Source: Candidatus Zipacnadia bacterium (GTDB lineage: Bacteria > Armatimonadota > Zipacnadia > Zipacnadales > Zipacnadaceae). From it: a stretch of DNA of 8,117 nt. This document shows positions 1 through 4,781 of the stretch, one piece after another. The position numbers and the translations under genes were made by a program. Under the pieces are notes generated by a model, which made no database searches, had not been told where the DNA came from, and saw only the letters and a program-made list of their open reading frames with translations. The first letter of the stretch is position 1; the number at the start of each line of letters is the position of its first letter. The stretch spans positions 1 through 8,117 of the forward strand of contig JALGTV010000072.1 of the NCBI GenBank assembly GCA_029821215.1. Reading direction: 5' to 3'.

Positions 1-942
1 CGTGCCGTTGATGTAGGTAAACACTACAAATATGCGGTCGGAGCCAGCGAAAGTATCGGTGGTCTGCATCGGGTGGCCTTTAGCATCCACATCTCTCGCC
101 GTCACGCAGCTTATTACCTTAACCTCCCCGACTCTCATGCGCTCCTCATCCAATATCTTGTCGGCGTCGGCAGCCACCACGAATGAGGCTCGGGTAATCG
201 CTTTGCCTGCGGCGCGCAGTTCCACCTCGTATATTCCTTCGGGGAAAGTTTCCTGCTCGGCGGGAGGTTCCAGTATGAACTGCCCCGAGAGGTGTGCAGT
301 CTCGGCCTGCTGCTGAGGGGCGGCCGGCACTTCGCCTATCTCCTTACCATTGACCCACCAGTAGACTACTAAGGAAGTGGACGCGAGTAGCTGGGGGAAA
401 TCATAGAAACACACAATCTTACTGGCCGTGGCCGGCAGCAGGTCGGGGGTGCGAGTGGGACGGTCGGGCCCAGTGGCAAAGACAACGGGGTCTTGTTCTG
501 CCGCCGGTCGAGCCAGTGTAGCCGCCGGCTGTCTGGCCGGTGGAGCCGGACTTTGCTGGTTTGCTATCTGCCAGCCAACTACGGCCCCAACCACCACCCC
601 TATTAGGGCCAATCCTATCACCATCACCCACACCTGGTTTCGGCGACGCTCGTCGGTGGATGGCAATTGTGCCTTCACCATTATTGTGTCTAACCCTGAG
701 CGGCAATCTGTATGGTATGTGGATATGCCTTTACGTCCGGGTATCGTCCACCACGCTTCCACGGTATAACTGTGGGCCGGCTCCAGTACTTTGTCCGTCA
801 GGACCTGAGCAAATACTCTCCCCGCCGACCAGCGCCACACTTGTTGGCCACTCTGATCACAGACGGCAAAATCATAAGTTTTAGATGAAGTAAATTGCAG
901 GGTTACCGGCTGGGCAGTGGGATTGGCCACCTTCATTTGCAT
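1..942 (-). CDS. BsuPI-domain / membrane-anchored Ig-like repeat protein, 3' end beyond window (frame as read)
   Basis: This frame is open to the left edge, so its C-terminus is missing. ATG 942 is the first ATG, 9 nt after a GGGGAG stretch. The open frame actually reaches 1014, just after a TGA at 1015-1017. Residues 1-66 match most of a BsuPI domain (NPTAQPVTLQFTSS, YDFAVCDQSGQQVWRWSAG, FAQVLTDKVLEP). The usual first strand (TTDRRQYEPGE) is coded upstream of the ATG. A basic patch (DERRRN, 97-102) and one membrane segment (about 104-125) follow, then a Pro/Ala-rich linker (130-172). Last comes an Ig-like region ending in EGIYEVELRAAGK...SFVV (235-256), and a second such repeat begins at about 271. 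The positive-inside rule places the Ig-like part outside the cell. It may be two genes joined by an indel: the BsuPI tail would end at 690 in another frame, and a separate membrane protein would start at ATG 681. The ligand and role are unknown. Confidence 0.6.
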   Translation of the reverse strand, partial: MQMKVANPTAQPVTLQFTSSKTYDFAVCDQSGQQVWRWSAGRVFAQVLTDKVLEPAHSYTVEAWWTIPGRKGISTYHTDCRSGLDTIMVKAQLPSTDERRRNQVWVMVIGLALIGVVVGAVVGWQIANQQSPAPPARQPAATLARPAAEQDPVVFATGPDRPTRTPDLLPATASKIVCFYDFPQLLASTSLVVYWWVNGKEIGEVPAAPQQQAETAHLSGQFILEPPAEQETFPEGIYEVELRAAGKAITRASFVVAADADKILDEERMRVGEVKVISCVTARDVDAKGHPMQTTDTFAGSDRIFVVFTYINGT

Positions 943-1014
943 CACCACCGTCTCCCCCGGCTCATACTGGCGCCGATCAGTAGTCAGGTAGCAGGTGATC
1001 CCGGCCAGTCCAGT
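690..1014 (-). other. BsuPI domain, displaced to the +1 frame of the upstream gene
   Basis: This marks the stretch coding for the complete BsuPI-like beta-sandwich, named after the intracellular proteinase inhibitor of Bacillus. The first strand (ITCYLTTDRRQYEPGE) is read from about 999, inside the 3' end of the stalk/OB gene. The core follows with the family hallmarks FTSS, YDF, GQQVWRWS and the F-x-Q-x-L segment. As sequenced, the frame carries on past the expected end with unnatural residues (GRKGISTYHTDC). In the next frame, the end after WWTI would be PDVKAYPHTIQIAAQG followed by TAG at 690-692, which is a more normal final strand. The domain has no start codon before its first strand, which argues that it was translated as part of the upstream protein. 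Confidence 0.55.
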
Positions 1015-1684
1015 TCAGATAAGGAAAACCGGTATGAGCCACCTGGACGGCGCCAGTCACCTGCAGCCGCCGGCCCAAATCCGAATATGGCTTCAGAGAT
1101 AGCGGAGCATCCGCGCGGCCACCGGTGCAATACAGGCAACCCGTTTCATCCCGCAGCGTCCAGTCACTGCGTGTTACCGGCGGGCCGTGGGAAGTAGCAA
1201 GGTTAAATGGGTCAGCCTGCCAGCCAGTGTATTCCCCCATTATAGTTATTACCTTGTTAGCCCAGCCGGGCGGGTCAGATACTATATCGCTGATGGTGGT
1301 AGCTTCCGGTTTACCTACCGGGGGCGCATTGATGTACAGAGTCTTATTCTGATTGTCCCAGTCCAGCTCCGCCTGAATCACAATAGTTAGTAGTTGGGCC
1401 GGCACGTAGATCAGACTGCCTATGCGCCGGGGGGCTTGGGGAGACTGGAAGGTTAGCCCCCCTATCTTCATCTGGCGCTGACCTACCTGCATCAAAACCG
1501 GCAGATGGCCTGGAGCCTTAAGCTGTATCGCCTGCTGAGAGCTATCCCACCCCACCTCCCAGCCTAACTGCTGGCATACCGTCCGTAACGGCACCCATGC
1601 AGCCCCGTCGGCCAGGATAGCCGGTTGGGGCAACGGAATCTGAACCCCGTTCAGAATCAGTATCACCGCAATGACGGTTTTCAC
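977..1684 (-). CDS. Stalk-domain (copper amine oxidase N-like) plus OB-fold protein, probably frameshifted at its C-terminus
   Basis: It starts at GTG 1684, with GAGAGG 8 nt upstream. An in-frame TGA lies only four codons further up, so no longer N-terminus is possible. Residues 5-119 form a stalk domain of the copper amine oxidase N-terminal type, as shown by ILNGVQIPL, the signature AAWVPLRTVCQQLGWEVGWD and the second half-repeat RRIGSLIYVPAQLL...LYINAPP. Residues 130-225 look like an OB-fold module of the kind found in Bacillota surface proteins (ISDIVSDPPGWANKVITIMGEY, RSDWTLRDETGCLYC, GRRLQVTGAVQV). Such proteins are normally exported, but here the hydrophobic stretch (VIAVILIL) is part of the first stalk strand and no separate signal peptide or cleavage site is visible. 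The last eight residues (GRDHLLPDY region) look non-native, because a BsuPI domain begins in the +1 frame at the same place. The gene probably once read on into that domain. The ligand is unknown. Confidence 0.75.
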   Translation of the reverse strand: MKTVIAVILILNGVQIPLPQPAILADGAAWVPLRTVCQQLGWEVGWDSSQQAIQLKAPGHLPVLMQVGQRQMKIGGLTFQSPQAPRRIGSLIYVPAQLLTIVIQAELDWDNQNKTLYINAPPVGKPEATTISDIVSDPPGWANKVITIMGEYTGWQADPFNLATSHGPPVTRSDWTLRDETGCLYCTGGRADAPLSLKPYSDLGRRLQVTGAVQVAHTGFPYLNWTGRDHLLPDY

Positions 1685-1692
1685 TGCGTCAA

Positions 1693-1698
1693 CCTCTC
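1693..1698 (-). promoter_or_regulatory. Ribosome binding site deciding the GTG start of the stalk-domain gene
   Basis: GAGAGG lies 8 nt before GTG 1684. An in-frame TGA just upstream leaves GTG 1684 as the only usable start. The site therefore fixes the short N-terminus without a signal peptide. Confidence 0.6.
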
Positions 1699-1725
1699 AT
1701 CTACAGCATCTACTGAATGTCGTAT

Positions 1726-1753
1726 GGGGCAAGGCTGCCTCACCCCTTGCCCC
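1726..1753. repeat. Perfect 9-bp inverted repeat (hairpin) between serS and the stalk gene
   Basis: GGGGCAAGG (1726-1734) and CCTTGCCCC (1745-1753) pair perfectly around a 10-nt loop. The position, about 60 nt past the serS stop, suits a transcription terminator or attenuating hairpin for the minus-strand operon. However, the bases after the stem on the minus strand (ATACGACATT) are not a U tract, and the other side has none either. It is therefore recorded as a stable stem, not as an intrinsic terminator. Confidence 0.5.
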
Positions 1754-1775
1754 GTGCCGTCGCTCCTATCTGGCC

Positions 1776-1820
1776 GTTGCTGTCGTTGCTGCCGTCGCTG
1801 CCGTTGCTGTCGTCGCTCAC
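1776..1820. repeat. Five-copy 9-bp tandem repeat covering the serS stop codon
   Basis: There are five successive 9-mers on the plus strand: GTTGCTGTC, GTTGCTGCC, GTCGCTGCC, GTTGCTGTC and GTCGCTCAC. The array covers the serS stop (TGA at 1817-1819). In the serS frame it would read on as Ala/Thr codons for 16 residues until TAG at 1766-1768. This may be a slippage-prone minisatellite at the gene end. The copies differ by C/T changes, so it is not very recent. Confidence 0.7.
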
Positions 1821-3097
1821 GGCAATGGCGGCGTGATTTCGGCCATCCCACCCATATATGGGCGCAGCACATCAGGGATTACTACCGTACCATCTTCCTG
1901 CTGGTAGTTCTCTATAATAGCTGCCATAGTGCGGCCGGCGGCCAGTCCTGAGCCATTCATAGTATGGACAAATTCAGGCTTGGCCTTGGGGTGGGGGCGG
2001 TAGCGAGTATTACAGCGCCGCGCCTGGAAATCGCCATATTGACTGCACGAAGACAGCTCCAGCCACCGGTCCATAGCCGGAAAGTAGGCCTCCAGATCAA
2101 ATGTCTGGCGAGGTTGGAAGCCCATATCTCCCGTGCACAGGTGCATGCGGCGGTAAGGTAGCTCTAATGCCTGTATAATACTCTCGGCATTCTGAACCAG
2201 CTTCTCCAATTCCTCATCGGACTCTTCCGGCTTGACAAACTTCATCAGCTCTACCTTGTGGAACTGGTGGACCCTGATTAGGCCTCGCGTTTCCTTGCCG
2301 GCTGCCCCCGCCTCACTGCGGAAGCAGGCGGTATAGGCAGTGTAGTATTTGGGCAACTCATCAGCCGTGAGTATCTCGTCCTGGTGCATATTGGTCAGAG
2401 GTACTTCGGCGGTAGGTACTAAGTACAGGCCATCGGTTGTCTTGAACAGGTCTTCTTCAAACTTAGGCAGGTTAGCCGTCCCGTAACAGGAGCGCTCATT
2501 GGCCAGAAACGGGGGTAAGACCTCAGTATAACCGTGCTTGCGAGTATGAGTGTCCAGCATAAAGTTTATCAGCGCTCGCTCTAAGGTCGCGCCGGCTCCG
2601 ACATCAGTGGCGAACCGCGCCCCGGCCTGCTTGGCCGCCACTTGAAAATTCAGAATGCCTAAGCGCTCGCCTAACTCCCAGTGTCCGACCGGGGTAAAGT
2701 CAAACCGCCGGATCTTCCCTTTGGTGTATACCACCACATTGTCCTCTTCCGACTCTCCAATGGGGACCTCCTCCAGAGGTATGTTAGGCAGTTCCAGCAT
2801 CAATGCCTCAAACTGCTCTTCCACCTGGCCTAATTCTTCCTCGTGCTGGGTTAGCTCTTCGCCCAGTGCAGTTGCTTTCTGCTTGAGCGACTGGGCATCG
2901 CTACCCTCCTGCATCAGGCGGCCAATTTGCTCGGATAACGCATTGCGCTGCGCCCGGCCGCTTTCCACAATCGCCAGCAACTCGCGGCGCCGCTTCTCTA
3001 CCTCAACTAACTCGTCCAGGTCAAACTCATAACCTCGGTGGCGCAGGGCCGCGCGTATTTTTTCTGGCTGCTCGCGAATTAGTCTGCGATCTATCAT
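1817..3097 (-). CDS. serS: Seryl-tRNA synthetase
   Basis: It charges tRNA-Ser with serine using ATP in the cytoplasm, and selenocysteine tRNA where that is present. Its 426 residues are normal for the bacterial class II enzyme. The N-terminus MIDRRLIREQPEKI is the family start. Residues 26-105 form the long antiparallel coiled coil that grips the long variable arm of tRNA-Ser. The catalytic part shows the PTAEVPL serine loop (228-234), motif 2 from FRSEAGAAGKETRGLIRVHQFHKVE (259-283), SSCSQYGDFQARR (349-361) and motif 3 (NGSGLAAGRT, 381-390, with Arg388). ATG 3097 has only a distant AGGA (15 nt), so ribosome binding looks weak or coupled to ppcA, which ends 58 nt upstream. Clostridial serS genes often have a T-box leader, but the gap here is too short for one. 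The stop codon lies in a tandem repeat. Confidence 0.98.
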   Translation of the reverse strand: MIDRRLIREQPEKIRAALRHRGYEFDLDELVEVEKRRRELLAIVESGRAQRNALSEQIGRLMQEGSDAQSLKQKATALGEELTQHEEELGQVEEQFEALMLELPNIPLEEVPIGESEEDNVVVYTKGKIRRFDFTPVGHWELGERLGILNFQVAAKQAGARFATDVGAGATLERALINFMLDTHTRKHGYTEVLPPFLANERSCYGTANLPKFEEDLFKTTDGLYLVPTAEVPLTNMHQDEILTADELPKYYTAYTACFRSEAGAAGKETRGLIRVHQFHKVELMKFVKPEESDEELEKLVQNAESIIQALELPYRRMHLCTGDMGFQPRQTFDLEAYFPAMDRWLELSSCSQYGDFQARRCNTRYRPHPKAKPEFVHTMNGSGLAAGRTMAAIIENYQQEDGTVVIPDVLRPYMGGMAEITPPLP

Positions 3098-3155
3098 AGC
3101 TGCTGAACACCATCCTGTAAATCAGAAGATAGTACATAGTAAGACAAATCGCCGC

Positions 3156-4760
3156 TTAGCCCAGACTGCCACGGATGTCGCCCATTTGGCAGATATAATC
3201 CTGGATGAAGGCCAGGTGCCGCTCAGAATTCGTGCCCAGAGGGGGATCCAGTCCGGCCAGTTGCCGCAGGATCGGTCCGACAGTCTCCATCAGCACCAGA
3301 TACTGCTCATCGGGCTGGGCTGTTGAGTCTTCGTCCAGCTTGAACAGGTCCTCGGTCAGCTTCACATCCTGCTTGATCTGATGCAAGCCCTCGGGGGGTA
3401 GAAACTTGGCAGCATTATCCAGATGCAGGTAGCGCCGGGCGAAGGCTAGGTCCGTCGCGATAGTCGGGTAATACTTGTCTATGAACCGCTGGTAGGCCTG
3501 CTCTCCCCATCTTTGGCGGATCTCCAGCAGCCCGCGCCCCGTGCCCACAAACTCTGGGGGTATGCCAATGGTATACATTGCTGCGGTAAAGGCAATCACT
3601 CGAGGCAGGAGTACTTTAGGGCCTTCAGATAGATCGGTCACGTCTGCATTCAAACCAGCAACCTCCAAAAGCTTAGCCAGAACCGGCACGCTGGCCGGCT
3701 GCCGGCCGTACCCTGCCAGACTATGCCGGGTGAGTCGGTCGCGCTGCCGCGGCACCAGATCACTGATTTGGGCAATCACCGGTCCAATACTTTGAAGGGT
3801 CTGTACGTACCACTTGGCAGCGGTCACTAAAAAGACCAGCATCTCCTGCTTCTCTTCCCGGCTAAGGACCAAGGGCTGCTGCCGGGGCAATAGTTTGCGC
3901 AGGTCCTTCACCAGCCGGCGGCACTCCTCGGGTGGCCGGTCATAGCGTAACCCTGACTGAATAGTTACTGTGCTTAAGGCCCGGTAGCCTTGAAGGATAT
4001 TGGGCAGGTTCTCGGCGGTAAGATGTCCCCGGAAAGGCAGGGCTCCGGCCCCCCAGATAGGGGCAATCTGGAAGCCCTTGGCCTGGGCTAACTCATGGCA
4101 TTCGGATAGAGCCAGCTTATTAGACAACACCGCCGCCACCAGGCCGCACCGCAGGGCGGGGTCGGACCGTCCGATCATCACTCGCAGCAGTTCTACTTCC
4201 ATTCCTCTTTGGGCGCAGCCATCCACGAACTCCCCCAAAAGCTGCTGAATACTCACCAGCTTGCTGACATCCTCAACCAGAGGAATGATATAAAACTGGT
4301 CGGGCCGTAAGCTATTAAAACCCTCGGCGTGGGCCAGCTCCACCACCTGCTTGATCCGCTGCCGTACCTCCAAAAGGTCTTGTGCCGTACCTACCATCGG
4401 GATGACCATCTCAAAGATCACTCGGCCATCAGCCAGCTCTCGCAACTCATGGTTGGCCTCCACGATGGACAGTAGAGCCATCAACTGCCGAAAAGGGCTC
4501 TCTTCCACTGCACTGGCCAGCCGCGGGGTAATAAATACCTGCTCACCCACCCTCACCTCCCGTTCCAGCAGCTCAGCGGCCACCTGCATCGGCTGGTGGA
4601 AGGGGGTAATTTTGCCTTCAAAATCAATCATCACCTCGTCCAGCCCCAGGCTGTCCGGAGATAGCATCTGGACAGCCTCTGCTACCTCCTCCTGGATGGA
4701 GATATACTTGGACGCGTTATCGGGATGCTGCGTACCCATTGCCACCGGAATGGTTCTCAT
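3156..4760 (-). CDS. ppcA: Archaeal-type phosphoenolpyruvate carboxylase
   Basis: It carboxylates phosphoenolpyruvate with bicarbonate to oxaloacetate and phosphate, which refills the C4 acids. The protein has 534 residues, the size of the short archaeal-type family (about 500-540) and little more than half that of the usual bacterial Ppc. Family marks are GTQHPDN (9-15), YISIQEEVAEA, EVMIDFEGKITPFHQ (42-56), RPDQFYIIPLVEDV (152-165), RVMIGRSDPAL (193-203), GAGALPFRGHL (237-247), SGLRYDRP (269-276), ISFTGAMYT-like AFTAAMYTIGIPPE (390-403) and the C-terminal MGDIRGSLG. The pattern follows the clostridial members closely, as I recall the Clostridium perfringens enzyme. ATG 4760 is preceded by GGAGAGG with 7-nt spacing, a strong site. 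The gene starts 21 nt after the ATPase stop, so the two are probably cotranscribed. Confidence 0.95.
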   Translation of the reverse strand: MRTIPVAMGTQHPDNASKYISIQEEVAEAVQMLSPDSLGLDEVMIDFEGKITPFHQPMQVAAELLEREVRVGEQVFITPRLASAVEESPFRQLMALLSIVEANHELRELADGRVIFEMVIPMVGTAQDLLEVRQRIKQVVELAHAEGFNSLRPDQFYIIPLVEDVSKLVSIQQLLGEFVDGCAQRGMEVELLRVMIGRSDPALRCGLVAAVLSNKLALSECHELAQAKGFQIAPIWGAGALPFRGHLTAENLPNILQGYRALSTVTIQSGLRYDRPPEECRRLVKDLRKLLPRQQPLVLSREEKQEMLVFLVTAAKWYVQTLQSIGPVIAQISDLVPRQRDRLTRHSLAGYGRQPASVPVLAKLLEVAGLNADVTDLSEGPKVLLPRVIAFTAAMYTIGIPPEFVGTGRGLLEIRQRWGEQAYQRFIDKYYPTIATDLAFARRYLHLDNAAKFLPPEGLHQIKQDVKLTEDLFKLDEDSTAQPDEQYLVLMETVGPILRQLAGLDPPLGTNSERHLAFIQDYICQMGDIRGSLG

Positions 4761-4768
4761 GTAGGTTC

Positions 4769-4775
4769 CTCTCCA
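4769..4775 (-). promoter_or_regulatory. Strong ribosome binding site of ppcA
   Basis: GGAGAGG ends about 7 nt before ATG 4760, inside the 21-nt gap after the ATPase stop. It is the strongest ribosome site in the operon, in contrast to weak sites before the ATPase and serS. This suggests that ppcA has the highest translation rate of the three. Confidence 0.6.
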
Positions 4776-4781
4776 GCATAC

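Noticed and set aside
428..884. Plus-strand open frames opposite the BsuPI/membrane gene (428-769 and 540-884)
   Set aside because: Their products are low-complexity and unlike any family, while the minus strand shows BsuPI motifs and a membrane segment over the same bases.
1726..1753. Calling the 9-bp stem an intrinsic terminator
   Set aside because: No T-rich run follows the stem on either strand.
2655..3032. Plus-strand frame opposite serS, rich in Ser
   Set aside because: It is an antisense shadow of the coiled-coil part of seryl-tRNA synthetase, with no ribosome site or family resemblance.
3098..3155. T-box or independent promoter in front of serS
   Set aside because: Only 58 nt separate ppcA and serS, too short for a T-box, and no convincing -35/-10 pair is present.
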